Shown here one piece after another: positions 43,601 to 52,630 of a stretch of 64,000 bases of DNA. The DNA is from a virus. The stretch spans positions 23,356 through 87,355 of the IMG/VR virus record IMGVR_UViG_3300026165_000001, one strand, 5' to 3'. Position numbers and translations under genes: made by a program. The notes under the pieces were generated by a model, which did not search any database, was not told the origin of the DNA, and was given only the letters and a program-made list of their open reading frames with translations. Each line of letters opens with the position of its first letter. The first letter of the stretch is position 1.

Positions 43601-45805
43601 TGTGAAGAAGTTGAATTCAATAAAACTACTAACCAACTTGAGACATACTTCTATTTCTGGGTTAAGAACAAGACAACCACCCCAAATATTGAAAGAGAAT
43701 ACTCAGTAATACAGCTAGCACAAATCATTGAAGATCCATCAACACAACAGATTGATTGGATTGCTGCATCCAGCGATAACACTCTATTGGTTAGTAGTCT
43801 ATCACGTGCTACAGGTTATGATGATTTGGTCATGCAGGTCAATTTTGACAACAATAGTAGCGAGTATCACCAAGAATTTGCGTTGCTCGCTGAAGGCGAT
43901 CCAGCAACCGTAATTCCTGAATGGTTGCATATCAGCCTGCGTGATAGTTTGGCTGGATTCACACAGGACACAGAAATATCTGAATTCTCACCTTGGGATT
44001 CAAGCTTTAGTTATGTGCGAGGTCAAGTTGTGCAAAGCACACTTGGAGATTTCTTCCGCTGCACAAATCCATCTACCAATAATGATCCAGACACAGATGA
44101 AAACAACGAGTATTGGGAGAAACTGGAAGCAAGAACAATCGAACCTGATGGTGAATTTAACGGCGTAAGTCAGGTTGAATTGAATGTTCCCAATAACATT
44201 CCAGATCTTGATTTGCATCCGTATGTTCGTTATGGATTGGAAACACGCCCACATCAAATTTGGTTCCGTGATATCGACTACGCTCGTGAAGTATTGATTG
44301 ACAAGATTAATGATCAGTTAAGTGAAGTAAATCTTTCTGACAGTGACTTGCCTTGGCGCGATGAATTTGAGCGTAGCTTTACAGTTGGCGGCCAGACATA
44401 TAACATCAAGGATTATTGGCAATTTGCTGATTGGTCAATTGATGGAACAATTATTGAAAAGGGTGACGGAGATTATTTTGTAGAACTAGATCTTGATTTG
44501 CCAACGATTAGCAATCCTCAAGAAGGCGAAATAGCTCAGGTTACACGAAGTTTTGATGTAGATAGACGTCAACGTCGTGAAGTATTCCGTTACACAAATG
44601 GCGAATGGCAATTGATTTTCAAGGAAAGAGGAACGATACAATTCAATGATTTGCTTTGGAATTCAGATATTTCCAATTTCGGTTGGGATGTGGCATCATG
44701 GGATGTAATTGGATGGGACAAAAATTCAAGTGCAGTTGCAGTTGAGATTTTTGAAAGCTTTTTCCGTAAAATCTGGATTGGTGAGTATCGACGATATTAT
44801 ACTGATCTCTGGTTCCACATGGCCAAGCACGTATTGCGTGAACAGGAAGAAGTTGATTGGCTCTTTAAGACAAGTTATTTCGATCTAATCATGGAGGATA
44901 ACCTAGAAAAGCGTTATAACAAGTTCTTTGATCAAAATACAGATGACTTCTTTGACTTTGTCAACACAGTCAAGCCATTCCGCAGCAAAATACTTGATGG
45001 AATTGTGCGTGAAACTGTGAGTGAAGAGCTAGAATTGACAACCGAAAACACAGTTGAAATCCGTGTCCAAACTAACCCTCTAGATGATACAGTGGATGAA
45101 ACAGATACTCGTGCATTCCGTTTGTCAGTTAACCGTAATGAACTGAACTACTCAAGTCAAATTATCAACAGCAATAAAGTATTGCTTGGTCTTGATATTG
45201 GCCCAGATGATACTGTCATTCCATACCTCAATACCAGCAATACGACATTGTCAGCTGGACCTGGTGTAATTTGGATCAATGGAGAAAGAATAACTTACCA
45301 GTCAATTGTTACTAATGATGATCTAGGCGGAATTGGTTCAGGTTTTACCAGTGGATTTGATCTGGGATTCAGTGGTGTAACATTGCTCACCGGCGTTGAA
45401 CGTGGCACTCAAGGCACATTTGCTAGAGGACATAGCTTTGCTGATATCATTGAGGATGCAACTGGTCTTGAGCTCACTGAAAATACCACACTGAGTGATT
45501 ACACATTCACATTGACTCCGGCTTGGAACACCCTTGGTGAGGGACTTCTTAGTGGTTCCAACCTTGATACTAATGGTGTAACAATTCAAGGAAATAATTT
45601 TGGAACAATTGATGCATATGGCGATATTTGGTTGGCACAGTTGTTGGCGTTGCAGAACACAGCAAATGCAATTCAAGAGTTTCAAGACGAACTTCAGGAG
45701 TTCATACATGTTTATTGGGCACAGATCTTGCAGATTGCTAATGGAAGCAGCACATTGATTACGGCTGATAGCACTGATGTAACCGCAGATGGCAGTGTGT
45801 CATGA
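34679..45805 (+). CDS. 7: Giant baseplate wedge protein, gp7-type
   Basis: Product of 3708 residues; T4 gp7 has 1032. It directly follows gp6, the place of gp7, and the N-terminus (MAKDYSANPKDVKNFTQGAE, then YWGRLAGRNYN) is typical of very large wedge proteins in marine T4-like phages. Recognisable modules include an adhesin-like one at residues 717-785 ([11 protein letters not shown]), a GRGFASDP-type Gly-rich one near 1520, and a series of beta repeats between about 2150 and 2620. The C-terminal 500 residues return to a wedge-like region ending in a short helix. The ATG at 34679 is chosen over the TTG just before it. Confidence 0.7.
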   Translation: MAKDYSANPKDVKNFTQGAEVGLDQSFQDYSEFLPFINRTESLERFFGSTVNQLLSSGSTQSIDAYWGRLAGRNYNPNNELFQFEPDATRLNYQFQPGTVSRVEGQTEQTVSYINWLKRLESLGADINNHDRLFSELGYVLDLPINADMLMNYRNYYWLEGQIPTIVIEPTVDDPIVIDDIVKFSFYTTPELSNYKTVEFVTGLRVKFTGDYVSSTSGDYFADYTYSVENVGGEGGIKLVPVIDDTGDNLFPSTTPYEIEIREGWDIFDYDTTPFDGIAPFDPYDVTTNRDREDLNLNTTYIVMERWAADKNPWARTNKWYSLHAIDIMAEYNGVNVEAYKNAFTRANRPIIEFRANMELTNFCGNFAGTVDYAVSIDQASQIGDSGGSFQVDSENSLEDGDVIFVGKPETNGIQLVEFNQDFNSDFDSGPALSGAFGPPYSSAFDVGVAITLNQNAYQVSIVSNTITLTPLSPYNDGDYVIVTKGEQKGFVYCFTEADGWQVAQNKESRGDFPLFKLYDDELIDLESYENTDFVGEKIFGYRENPTGGFDRELGFSPSFTQQGSFNDYEFEWTLSTNRYSRDVTVDNSTEIRGYYFWRDRVENKYYNGWTQVRGGQRVPIIQTQVADGTNQPTFELGTTAVSHPTEYTVVFQDDEYRWHEHSYIDRHPIGEPNPTMVWRYDTDYNINTLIENSSDSLEFVRAISYASDTVSSITLASATPVEITVADTSQLKTGDRATFTNVTGTTELNGNTYEITVVNSTTFTLDGTDGDDFSAYVSDGDITYGDGDITVTVTDDLNTTVNVSSSYVYGKILYRNTNDSTIQGEIFLSDENQNRYSVIRNGRYLVEDVDYAFSGTTITVTAECSEDDVLELIYIADADLENVVYDVAPIHFYNNDNKPFTFVGYDDLTNHFARQMSAMPGFDGDVFGINNYHNTVRQHSYDGLIRQQIFSSKRVQYLIDQESINPVRALKNISRDYADFKKYFINKVRQLWNTNEWSTVRELVDRAISDINIGKSDEFKYAHSDMAYAKQFRSIEHTITNSDTEYAMPSVVNVYNDRQNHIQVWLKEYDSVTSQFIERPLVKDIDYTINGPNIVLTSPAEFSGNVVNSSDNVVNSSDNVIVGEPTGGPATLTIRWYSVNQLSHIPPSAVKLGFFRPTQIEFTDGVLIGHDGSRYTATNTDITNTKSVDFDVVAAALYDYELRVFNNLVDGHFLSDTQYNYEMGEFYPNPDGEFAYDVSDINDRLDDWYNRWAIRNSVTEIDTVAYDAGDEFTWNYSTVGPELGSWRSIYTYYFGTDRPHTHPWEMLGHRIKPTWWDATYSWTAGPLRDALISALKFGKTGDTSGPDKIDLRYARSSYDWDDETLVSDDGSATLNGPDTAGVVSTPASIDAARDFVFGDWSETEDRWRKSSEYLFALAEVYLQLKPYRTHELFWFLHRYNINRNVTQEQWVNIDYCIRAYNQELHNQKVKDGVIASIRVVNGGTGYTFLDLEFEQGPICYRIAEAQAYTSAGRVVAVAVTDPGRGFASDPVVNLNGPPSGSGVELEYVIISDLYFTHLGFNTLPAEEYVVVNPDSTDLAERLDGLDINYMLHVGGFTDKRILAIELDGDYDSGVVRIPETSYDILIDRNAPIKTAFYSGVRIDKEDVGYRVSGYDLDSEFFNYLLPSTAGKQISVDIGNTEVVKHLNWRNEVARIPYNTVLLKRQELYQFLLGLGKYYESIGFDAYTQWEVEARAAIEWALGTDTDPFYVNGINDTISYHQGTRGVVQTIDVNYDGVPNLLDQNFKNIRRNETLVLRDNDKTEISIKNGEDRIYGLGVRVIEFEHIITIDNVTSFNDEFYIPELGVGQNRVRLVGERTRNWNGRVEAVGYLVQDTGLVLNIESSVRELEQDWMTSDSKALERLTRQTRGYNVGYSKPTYMTNTFVSDRSGYAFEKGLRKYRGTASAIEAMTRNKNIFGQEFEHELYENWMVRLGDFGDVSERNPIEFQVDQNKIKDDPQHFRFSESFVSDKSSDLIIDISKGSTDAINGDYSSPFGVYDVLPLDNSSIENLKDYQTFLRDAGLPVVQEIDYFLDSIDNIGDIYDPTQPYALIPNWSETSSYVEGDLVRRFGKVYSLLVESTGLTTLNDDIIVRGNQVFPLVPNGSTFIANGETVTFNKADESVSFDTITVDGTQTNPSIPSGTTLVIDGINVDFVKNATTTTYSDIVLEGNVTSPTIQNSASRELRIGYANSATAPLTYITVAFDELEDTLTMQTILIDAFTEAGLADPIGASVTYLTTLEALRSAYVAAESVASWETIIDNFYDATGTPDRFLNPEYWPTVLGFTGASWETEARDMIQVDLDLIDELGGSTAATVATIVDGTAVIDTERDAANNLLDFGVTPNDENENLADFTLYLENNGGVTIATGQEITVTNPKNYVEDNLVAIANKISTALTAAPSGINVSTAGNRITLSRTGNQAGYRFGVTTDVALGFTDADNDVQTSGTTTSGPVPLTLNEAVQTVNQFSITGVTAQNVSDRMRLLSTNEELTIGSGTANGVLGFTPGSTPATSNTTNVPVDLSIGDVVSQINQAEIDDLTASQVEGALVLRYTGETLIIGDGTANDELGLAAQTYESLSDAVQNIFDPADWAVIADPAHFNIWTIDNIGSDPLGPSGTNRYDVYQTLDFQIGVLEICAGEENGDDAYIKCDTPHTLSAGEFVMIVNSTTVPSVDGIHVVTGIQDDQGFYIDRYIEQKGFTGKVFPIRSVRFPDSFVAAAAMTDENYVQGSLGLRVGDYIYADTRLDINSNSLGYGAVYDVKRTTEGAGLRFVRREVGKTNNSEIKNGILYSNTTGETVIRYEVFDPLKGIIPGIAEAEIDLRSDVDFAYYNNSTDPNVEVRTDNVWGQRQIGTVWWDLSNAIYLNYDQINPEYRQEFWGQLFPSGTIDVYEWTKSPVTPDEYADAVNAGTVIDGTELTGLPYSFVDQFGEEQYSWCEEVEFNKTTNQLETYFYFWVKNKTTTPNIEREYSVIQLAQIIEDPSTQQIDWIAASSDNTLLVSSLSRATGYDDLVMQVNFDNNSSEYHQEFALLAEGDPATVIPEWLHISLRDSLAGFTQDTEISEFSPWDSSFSYVRGQVVQSTLGDFFRCTNPSTNNDPDTDENNEYWEKLEARTIEPDGEFNGVSQVELNVPNNIPDLDLHPYVRYGLETRPHQIWFRDIDYAREVLIDKINDQLSEVNLSDSDLPWRDEFERSFTVGGQTYNIKDYWQFADWSIDGTIIEKGDGDYFVELDLDLPTISNPQEGEIAQVTRSFDVDRRQRREVFRYTNGEWQLIFKERGTIQFNDLLWNSDISNFGWDVASWDVIGWDKNSSAVAVEIFESFFRKIWIGEYRRYYTDLWFHMAKHVLREQEEVDWLFKTSYFDLIMEDNLEKRYNKFFDQNTDDFFDFVNTVKPFRSKILDGIVRETVSEELELTTENTVEIRVQTNPLDDTVDETDTRAFRLSVNRNELNYSSQIINSNKVLLGLDIGPDDTVIPYLNTSNTTLSAGPGVIWINGERITYQSIVTNDDLGGIGSGFTSGFDLGFSGVTLLTGVERGTQGTFARGHSFADIIEDATGLELTENTTLSDYTFTLTPAWNTLGEGLLSGSNLDTNGVTIQGNNFGTIDAYGDIWLAQLLALQNTANAIQEFQDELQEFIHVYWAQILQIANGSSTLITADSTDVTADGSVS
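37994..38035 (+). repeat. Two tandem 21-base units inside the giant gp7-type gene
   Basis: Two copies of a 21-base unit (37994-38014 and 38015-38035) differ only in the last base and encode NVVNSSD twice. A third partial copy follows. It is an in-frame, short duplication, probably from slippage. Confidence 0.85.
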
Positions 45806-45807
45806 AC

Positions 45808-45815
45808 CATAAATA
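45808..45815 (+). promoter_or_regulatory. T4-type late promoter, CATAAATA, for the fibre cluster
   Basis: CATAAATATA lies 23 bases upstream of the ATG at 45839, just after the giant gp7 stop. An AGGAAACAGG ribosome binding region follows within the predicted leader. Confidence 0.7.
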
Positions 45816-45838
45816 TAGTAAACCCATAGGAAACAGGC

Positions 45839-47494
45839 ATGGCAGTAAATACCCTTAATGAATTGATAACACTCCTTAATGCAGCTGATACTGATGCATC
45901 TGCCTTGGCTGCTATTACAAATGATTCTGCTACTTCAACTGATAGCAGCACAACTCCAGGATATGTCGATACAAGACTTAATGACGATCCTGTCAAAAAT
46001 GTCCGCAAAGTTATAGCTGATATTGAAAATGGTATTACAACCAATGTCCGTCCAGCAGTTCATGAGGAAGGCGTTGAAGTTCTAAATAATCCAGCAATTA
46101 TCAATTTTGTTGGTGACAATATCACAGTAACAGATGGCGGAAGCAATACCGCATTGATTACAGTTTCTAGTGTTGGCGCAGTTGGAACACCAGTTGACAA
46201 CCAAGTTGGTGTGTGGACTGGTGACGACACATTAGAAGGCACATCAGAGCTTACCTTTAATGGATCAACGCTAACGATTACCAATGACTCTGGACCTGCA
46301 TTGAGTATTGTAGATTCAAATGACTCAGTAACATTCCTACAACAAATTGTCAACCCTGGAACACCAGCAGTTCAAATCGGAACCACAACAGCACACAACT
46401 TAGAATTTCGTGTTGATGGATCAACACACATGACTCTAGACACCTCTGGAGATCTAAACGTTACAGGTAATATCACTGTGGGTGGTACAGTTGAAGGTGT
46501 AGATATTGCTAATGCTGTAACCAAAGTAGCAACACCAGCAGATAATCAAATTGGTGTTTGGACTGGAGATGGAACCTTGGAAGGGGACGCTAACCTAACA
46601 TGGGATGGAACCGCTCTAGATATTACTGGTGATATAACAGTTAGTGGAACAGTTGATGGTGTAGATATTGCTAATGCTGTAACCAAAGTAGGCACGCCTG
46701 CGGATAACCAAATCGGTGTATGGACTGGTGATGGCACTATCGAAGGAGATGCCAACCTAACATGGGATGGTGCACTTCTAGTCATTGGCGGTACAGATGC
46801 ATTGCAGGTTCCTGACGGCACCACAGCGGAACGTCCAGGGTCGCCCGCCGCTGGTATGATTCGTTATAACACAGACAACGGAAACTTTGAAGGCTACTCG
46901 ACCACATGGGAGCCACTTGTATCGCCTACCCAAGCAGTCAACACACAAGCAGGAGCCAGTTATAGCCCAACATTAGATGATAATGGTGCTCTTATTGTAA
47001 TGACAAGTGCATCGGCCAATGACGTGTTTATTGGTAGATCCACAGTGATTTCAGATACAATTACTGGAATTACCAATGCAGCAAGTGCAGTCGTAACAAC
47101 CACAGGCGATAACTCCGTTGAGGTCGATGTCGGAGACGAAGTTACAATAACCAACGTCGTTGGAATGACAGAATTGAATGGAAATACATATGAAATTACA
47201 GCCATTAGTGGTAATGATGTTACTATTAATGTAGACTCATCTGGTTTTGGAACATATTCAAGTGGTGGAGATGCCGATTTCTTGCCAGAAATTGCGTATC
47301 CGATTGGATATAAAATTGATATTATTCAAGCAAGTATCGGAACAACTTCAATCCAAATGGATCCAGGTGTTGGATTGAGAGGGATGGCCTCAACACCATC
47401 AGGAACTAGCAGAGATGTCGGCGCTATTGGTGAAGTTGTAACCATAATTCAATATGATGAAGACAGCTGGGGCGTTCAAGGAGACACAGTTTAA
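45839..47494 (+). CDS. Modular fibre protein 1
   Basis: Product of 551 residues. A unique N-terminus ([20 protein letters not shown]) leads to a short linker and then three modules of the type [20 protein letters not shown] with [20 protein letters not shown]. The end has a [15 protein letters not shown] module and the shared fibre C-terminal domain ([18 protein letters not shown]...). It starts a transcription unit with its own late promoter. It ends in a TAATG overlap with the next fibre gene. Adhesin or fibre function is inferred from this repeat type. Confidence 0.7.
   Translation: MAVNTLNELITLLNAADTDASALAAITNDSATSTDSSTTPGYVDTRLNDDPVKNVRKVIADIENGITTNVRPAVHEEGVEVLNNPAIINFVGDNITVTDGGSNTALITVSSVGAVGTPVDNQVGVWTGDDTLEGTSELTFNGSTLTITNDSGPALSIVDSNDSVTFLQQIVNPGTPAVQIGTTTAHNLEFRVDGSTHMTLDTSGDLNVTGNITVGGTVEGVDIANAVTKVATPADNQIGVWTGDGTLEGDANLTWDGTALDITGDITVSGTVDGVDIANAVTKVGTPADNQIGVWTGDGTIEGDANLTWDGALLVIGGTDALQVPDGTTAERPGSPAAGMIRYNTDNGNFEGYSTTWEPLVSPTQAVNTQAGASYSPTLDDNGALIVMTSASANDVFIGRSTVISDTITGITNAASAVVTTTGDNSVEVDVGDEVTITNVVGMTELNGNTYEITAISGNDVTINVDSSGFGTYSSGGDADFLPEIAYPIGYKIDIIQASIGTTSIQMDPGVGLRGMASTPSGTSRDVGAIGEVVTIIQYDEDSWGVQGDTV
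46601..46644 (+). repeat. 44-base segment identical to 51815-51858
   Basis: This stretch, coding for the [15 protein letters not shown] module in fibre 1, is identical over 44 bases to the one in the fibre gene at 51422. Identity including third codon positions suggests recent exchange or gene conversion between fibre genes. Confidence 0.85.
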
Positions 47495-49527
47495 TGGCAC
47501 AAGTTGATAGAACAACATTTTTATCTAATACATCCACACTCTATCCTGACAACACAACGGGATTGATTTCTCCTCAGGACTTGCGAGCTCAGATGGATAA
47601 TATTGCTGATTCATCGCCATTCATGGCAACAGGCCAGAATTCAGCACCCAGTGTCAACGATGACTCGACTGGCACCGCAGGTAATGGAGCATTTGATCCA
47701 GGCGATATATGGATAGATGAAACAAACGACGCAGCATATATCTGTGCTGATAATACTGATACTGCCGCTGTTTGGCTTGCTCTATCGGATCCATCAGTTG
47801 TTACTAAAACTGGAACACCAAGTGGTGGTGAGATTGCTCTTTGGGATTCAGATGGAGTTATTGAAGCAAGTTCTACGTTATCAGTTGATTCCAATCGATT
47901 TGTTTTTGAATCCGCTAATCCAGTTATCGACATTGTCGAGAGCGATGGTGCAGCTGATAATCAGCGTTGGTGGTTCTGGGGTTCGGGTGAAGATTTGCGT
48001 ATTGCTCCAGTAACAGATTCAGGAAGTGCTAGCGGAAAATACATTGCTCTGAAAAGAACAGGAAGCGACTTTGACAGTTTAGATATCACACAGTCAACAG
48101 CTACAAGAACAAGCATTAGTCAAAATAGCATTGAATTCAGCATTGCTGATTCAACAATACAAACAACCGATACAACCAGCCTGTTGCTTGGAGTGGATGG
48201 AACATCACGCCTTCGCATTAATGCAGCAAACAACGATGTTGATATATTGGGTGTCGGAACCGGAAATCAGTCTTTCAATGTTGGCAACTCAGCCACTACA
48301 ACAGGGGATACTGCCGTTCAGATTGGTGTTGGAAGAACTGATGACGGCAATGCATACATTGATTTAGCTGGTGATACAACATATACTGATTTCGGTCTGA
48401 GAATGATCCGTAACAGCGGTGAAAACGGAATCTCCCGTATAGCACACCGTGGCACAGGAAACTTTAGCTTCCAAAGCCAAGACGGTGGAGCCTTTGAATT
48501 TTCAGGCGGCGTATTTAATATCGCTCATTCAACTGCAACGCTATCACTAGCTGATACAGATGCTGTGAGTGGTGGCATTGCTAGTATTTCTGCTGGATTA
48601 ACTGGTAATCTCATAATGCAAGCTGACCCTACTGATGTCGAGGCAGGCAGTTATATTTCATACGAAGTTGATAACCTTGAAGTAATGCGTGTTGTCAATG
48701 GCAATGTTGGTATCGGCGAAACCAGCCCACAAGTTAATCTACACATTAGTTCAACCTTCCCCAAGATTCGTTTTGATGACACAGATGTCAGCGGAGCGTC
48801 ATATGTTGGCCCTGAAGGGTCAGTCATGCGTATTGAAGCAGATTCAACAAATGTTGATTCAAACAGTGCGGTTGGTGTATTTGTTGATGGTGGACAAATT
48901 GGACTATTCAACTCAACTGGTCTTGAAATAACCGGAGCACTTTTTGGTGCAACCCAAACACAGGCCGAGACAACAGGAACCTTCCGTCGTATTCGCACAA
49001 CAGAAAGCGGATATAGTTATGAAATGAATAATGCTGGCGCTAATACAATTGAAATACTCGGTGATAAAGATTTTTCCATAACAGGCGCAACACAGGCCAA
49101 TCCAGTGGTAATTACAGTATCAGATACTACTGAATTGGAAACAGGTGACACTGTTGATATTTCAAGTGTAGGCGGCATGACTGAATTGAACGGCAACACA
49201 TACGCAATCACAGTTCTTGATGGAACAACATTCAGTCTTCAAGACTCAGGCACTGGTGCAGATATAGACGGAACCGGATTTACGGCATATACAAGTGGCG
49301 GCACAGCAACCCGTAACGCGCTTGTTTATCCAGACGGGTTTTATTGTGAAATTATACAAACTGGAGCCGGAACAACCACAGTTCAAGCAGGCACTTCTAT
49401 TGGATTAAACGGCACTTCTGGTGGCGGCGGTGATGTTTCGACTCAATATGGTGTAGTTAGATTGAGAAAGACGTCTGGTGGAACAGATCAATGGGTTGCT
49501 GACGGAGATATTGGAGCAATTTCATAA
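47494..49527 (+). CDS. Modular fibre protein 2
   Basis: Product of 677 residues. It begins with the shared attachment domain ([20 protein letters not shown] through [18 protein letters not shown]), related to the minus-strand gene at 3436. The middle holds beta repeats including [20 protein letters not shown] and [17 protein letters not shown], also seen in the 6436 protein. It ends with a [15 protein letters not shown] module and the shared C-terminal domain ending [14 protein letters not shown]. It is joined to both neighbours by TAATG overlaps. Fibre or adhesin function is inferred. Confidence 0.7.
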   Translation: MAQVDRTTFLSNTSTLYPDNTTGLISPQDLRAQMDNIADSSPFMATGQNSAPSVNDDSTGTAGNGAFDPGDIWIDETNDAAYICADNTDTAAVWLALSDPSVVTKTGTPSGGEIALWDSDGVIEASSTLSVDSNRFVFESANPVIDIVESDGAADNQRWWFWGSGEDLRIAPVTDSGSASGKYIALKRTGSDFDSLDITQSTATRTSISQNSIEFSIADSTIQTTDTTSLLLGVDGTSRLRINAANNDVDILGVGTGNQSFNVGNSATTTGDTAVQIGVGRTDDGNAYIDLAGDTTYTDFGLRMIRNSGENGISRIAHRGTGNFSFQSQDGGAFEFSGGVFNIAHSTATLSLADTDAVSGGIASISAGLTGNLIMQADPTDVEAGSYISYEVDNLEVMRVVNGNVGIGETSPQVNLHISSTFPKIRFDDTDVSGASYVGPEGSVMRIEADSTNVDSNSAVGVFVDGGQIGLFNSTGLEITGALFGATQTQAETTGTFRRIRTTESGYSYEMNNAGANTIEILGDKDFSITGATQANPVVITVSDTTELETGDTVDISSVGGMTELNGNTYAITVLDGTTFSLQDSGTGADIDGTGFTAYTSGGTATRNALVYPDGFYCEIIQTGAGTTTVQAGTSIGLNGTSGGGGDVSTQYGVVRLRKTSGGTDQWVADGDIGAIS

Positions 49528-51413
49528 TGGCAAGACAAGCAATTGGGGTAGGAACAACCGCGAACGACGGAACAGGCGATCCACTTCGCGACGCGCTTAT
49601 CAAAGTAAACAACATGACAACCGAACTCTATACTGCACTAGGGGACGGTAGTAGCATACAATTCAATACATATACAATTCGAAATTCTACAAATGCGGCC
49701 GCAGCCGCCGCGCTTGATAATGGAACAGTTGTCACTATAGATAGTCTTCTCTATCTAGTTGATAATACTGCAACAGGATCAGACAGTGCAACAAATGATT
49801 TAAGTGTTGATGGATTGTTACCATTTGGAGATATTTTTTACGAGCATTTTGGTGCGCGAGGAGATGGTGTTACAGATGATACTGCGGCAATGAACGCAGC
49901 AATTGATTATTATAGAAATTTGATCGATACAGGAACTGATAGAGATAATTCAGCAGTTTTAAGAGGGCGGTCAAACGCTATATATGTAATTAGTGGAACT
50001 GGTCTTAATATGACTGGTTTTGGTTCTGTTGGTGCCACTTTTGACTTTACAGGAACACGTATTAATGCAGCAACCAGTGGCGAAGCTGTTGTTGACATGT
50101 TAGATAGCCGCTGGTGTGTAGTTCGTAATCTTTACATCACAACCACTGGAACATGTAAAAGCGGCGTAATGATTGGACGCAAAGACTCAGGTTCTGCTGA
50201 TCGCCATACCTTTGAAAACCTTCGTATATATGGAGATTTCAGTGTCGCATGTTTAACGAATTATCGTTCAGAACAAAATGTGTTTATTCAGGCTGAATTG
50301 ATTAATAATGCAGCTATAGCAGACTCTCGTGCATTAATTGTTGACGGAAATGATACATCATACACATCAGACCACGTCTCTGTTGCTGGTGTTTCAGGAA
50401 CAACAAATGAAAACCGTTTCCTTGGAGGAAGTTTTATTCACCGAGCAGATCTTCAAGGAGATGCTGTTTATATAACCGGCTGCCAAAAATTAGAAATGCA
50501 CAAAAGCTTTGTTGCTGCTCGTCATACTGCCGCAATCGTTATTGATCTTGATGGATCAGCAGGCTGTGCTGCTCTTGATCTTGACGTCCATATTGAATCT
50601 TTTCTTGGTGGAGCGGGAATTGATTATTGCTTTGAATTCCGTGGCACAGGCAATGTAGTTTTGGATGGATTTAGATATCGTGATCATCGTCATCATGCTG
50701 ATCTTGCTGTTTTCTATCGTAACGGACCATCTACTATTACTATCACAGATTTCCGTGTAGAGATTTTTGACGCGGTTGATACAGGTACCCCAATTTTTGA
50801 CAGTGTGGCTGAATGGAAATTAGAAGGACAACTTTTATGCAGCGGAAATGCTGTCATTGATACAGATATCAAATTGGCCGGACATATGAGAGATGACACA
50901 ACAGTGATTAATCGATTTGGTCCTCTTAGCCTGGTAGACACCATGGCATTTTCATCTGACGATGATGTCGCTCAGTTCTTTGCACCCACTGGTGCAAAAG
51001 GAATAACAATCAGTAACGCATTGAGACCACGAATTTCTTTTGGTGATGAATTAGATGCGAATCGTGCTTCTATCGATTACAATGTAGATGCTGATTTGTT
51101 GACAATTCAATGGGAAGACGGCACCCAAGCTATGGTTATCCGTGATTCTTACTTTGGCCCAAGCACAGGCACTGCTAACACACAGGACCTTGCCCGAGGC
51201 AGTTTTCGATTTAACGACGGATACTTTGCGGGCCGCCTTTACCATTCAGCAACTGGAAGTAACACTATTTCAATCAGCGGTGGAACCGGATCTCCAGAAA
51301 GCGTTGTCACGGCGGCACAAGGAAGTCTATATACCAGAACCGACGGAGGTGCGGGCACCACCCTCTACGTCAAGGAGAGCGGTACCGGGAACACCGGCTG
51401 GGTTGCAAAGTAA
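49527..51413 (+). CDS. Tailspike-like protein with pectate-lyase-type beta helix
   Basis: Product of 628 residues. After a short N-terminal anchor ([20 protein letters not shown]), residues 105-125 contain FGARGDGVTDDTAAMNAAID, the opening of the pectate-lyase-like right-handed beta helix used by tailspikes. The helix continues to about residue 440. The last 150 residues have the fibre-type end ...TTLYVKESGTGNTGWVAK. Such proteins often bind or cut host surface polysaccharide; no specific catalytic residues could be assigned. It begins at a TAATG overlap and is followed after 8 bases by another fibre gene. Confidence 0.75.
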   Translation: MARQAIGVGTTANDGTGDPLRDALIKVNNMTTELYTALGDGSSIQFNTYTIRNSTNAAAAAALDNGTVVTIDSLLYLVDNTATGSDSATNDLSVDGLLPFGDIFYEHFGARGDGVTDDTAAMNAAIDYYRNLIDTGTDRDNSAVLRGRSNAIYVISGTGLNMTGFGSVGATFDFTGTRINAATSGEAVVDMLDSRWCVVRNLYITTTGTCKSGVMIGRKDSGSADRHTFENLRIYGDFSVACLTNYRSEQNVFIQAELINNAAIADSRALIVDGNDTSYTSDHVSVAGVSGTTNENRFLGGSFIHRADLQGDAVYITGCQKLEMHKSFVAARHTAAIVIDLDGSAGCAALDLDVHIESFLGGAGIDYCFEFRGTGNVVLDGFRYRDHRHHADLAVFYRNGPSTITITDFRVEIFDAVDTGTPIFDSVAEWKLEGQLLCSGNAVIDTDIKLAGHMRDDTTVINRFGPLSLVDTMAFSSDDDVAQFFAPTGAKGITISNALRPRISFGDELDANRASIDYNVDADLLTIQWEDGTQAMVIRDSYFGPSTGTANTQDLARGSFRFNDGYFAGRLYHSATGSNTISISGGTGSPESVVTAAQGSLYTRTDGGAGTTLYVKESGTGNTGWVAK

Positions 51414-51421
51414 GGATAAAA

Positions 51422-52630
51422 ATGACACAACAAACAAAAGTAGAATATGATTTCCAAACCACTAACCTATTTCCAACAAATGGAGTAGGAGCAATTAGTG
51501 CGAATGATGTGAGAACACATTTTCAAAATACATCAGATAGTTTTGCATTTCAATCAACAGGAAATACCTCTGCACCAAGTGCTAATGATGATGGTAACAA
51601 TTCATCAGGTAATGGCTCGTTTTTTGTTGGTAATATTTGGATAGATGAAACAGCCAACATTGCCTACATATGTCTAGATAACTCCACTGGCGCAGCTATT
51701 TGGGGGACATTGTCTTCTTCAGGTGGATCTGTAAATGCTTCTGGAACGCCACTCAACAATCAATTGGCCGTCTGGACAGCAGCAGATACAATTGAGGGTG
51801 AAGCTAATGTTACTTGGGATGGAACCGCTCTAGATATTACTGGTGATATAACAGTTAGCGGAACGGTTGATGGACGAGACGTCGCTGCGGACGGCGCTCT
51901 TGCAGCAAGTGCTCTCCAAGATGTAATTGATGACACAACCCCGCAACTTGGCGGCGACCTTGATGTTAACTCTAACTCAATTGTTAGCACAAGCAATGGT
52001 GATATTACAATTGCACCCGACGGAACAGGTAATGTCATACTAGGCAACTATGAGTTTGATGTGGATCAGACTGTAGGTGCTGGCCAAGATAATTATGTGA
52101 TGACATATAACAACGCTAATGGCTTAATAAGTCTTGAAGCAGCCGCAGGCGGCGGCGATGTTTCAAAAGTCGGCACACCAGTGGACAACGAAATTGGTGT
52201 ATGGACTGGTGACGGCACCATTGAAGGTGACACAAACTTTACATGGGATGGTAGCACACTTGACATAACAGGTGCTGTGAGCGTATCAGGAAACGTTGTT
52301 TACAGTGTCGGACTTGGAACAGAATCTTCAAGCTTTACACTCGCACTAGCTGACGCAGGTACAATACGTGAAATAGACTCAACAGGCGGCGCAGTGACTA
52401 TTACTATTCCAACCAATGCTAGCGTGGCATTCCCTGTGGGCACAATCATTAACTTTACCAACCTTGATGCTACCAGCACAATCAGCCTAACTGGTGATGT
52501 GGGTGTTACACTAAACGGTGTGAGCGCAGGTAGTGGTGATTTTTCCGGCGATGCTTATGAAGGAGTTACATTGTATAAACGAGCAACCGACGAATGGGTC
52601 GTACAAGGTGCAATAGGAGCAGTTGCATAA
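51422..52630 (+). CDS. Modular fibre protein 3
   Basis: Product of 402 residues. It has the shared N-terminal attachment domain in diverged form (SANDVRTHFQNTSDSFAFQS, then GNIWIDETANIAYICLDN). The GTPLNNQLAVWTAADTIEGE and [20 protein letters not shown] modules follow, and it ends with the shared domain SVAFPVGTIINFTNLDATST ... WVVQGAIGAVA. A 44-base run (51815-51858) is identical to part of fibre 1. It ends in a TAATG overlap with the lectin-like gene. Confidence 0.7.
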   Translation: MTQQTKVEYDFQTTNLFPTNGVGAISANDVRTHFQNTSDSFAFQSTGNTSAPSANDDGNNSSGNGSFFVGNIWIDETANIAYICLDNSTGAAIWGTLSSSGGSVNASGTPLNNQLAVWTAADTIEGEANVTWDGTALDITGDITVSGTVDGRDVAADGALAASALQDVIDDTTPQLGGDLDVNSNSIVSTSNGDITIAPDGTGNVILGNYEFDVDQTVGAGQDNYVMTYNNANGLISLEAAAGGGDVSKVGTPVDNEIGVWTGDGTIEGDTNFTWDGSTLDITGAVSVSGNVVYSVGLGTESSSFTLALADAGTIREIDSTGGAVTITIPTNASVAFPVGTIINFTNLDATSTISLTGDVGVTLNGVSAGSGDFSGDAYEGVTLYKRATDEWVVQGAIGAVA

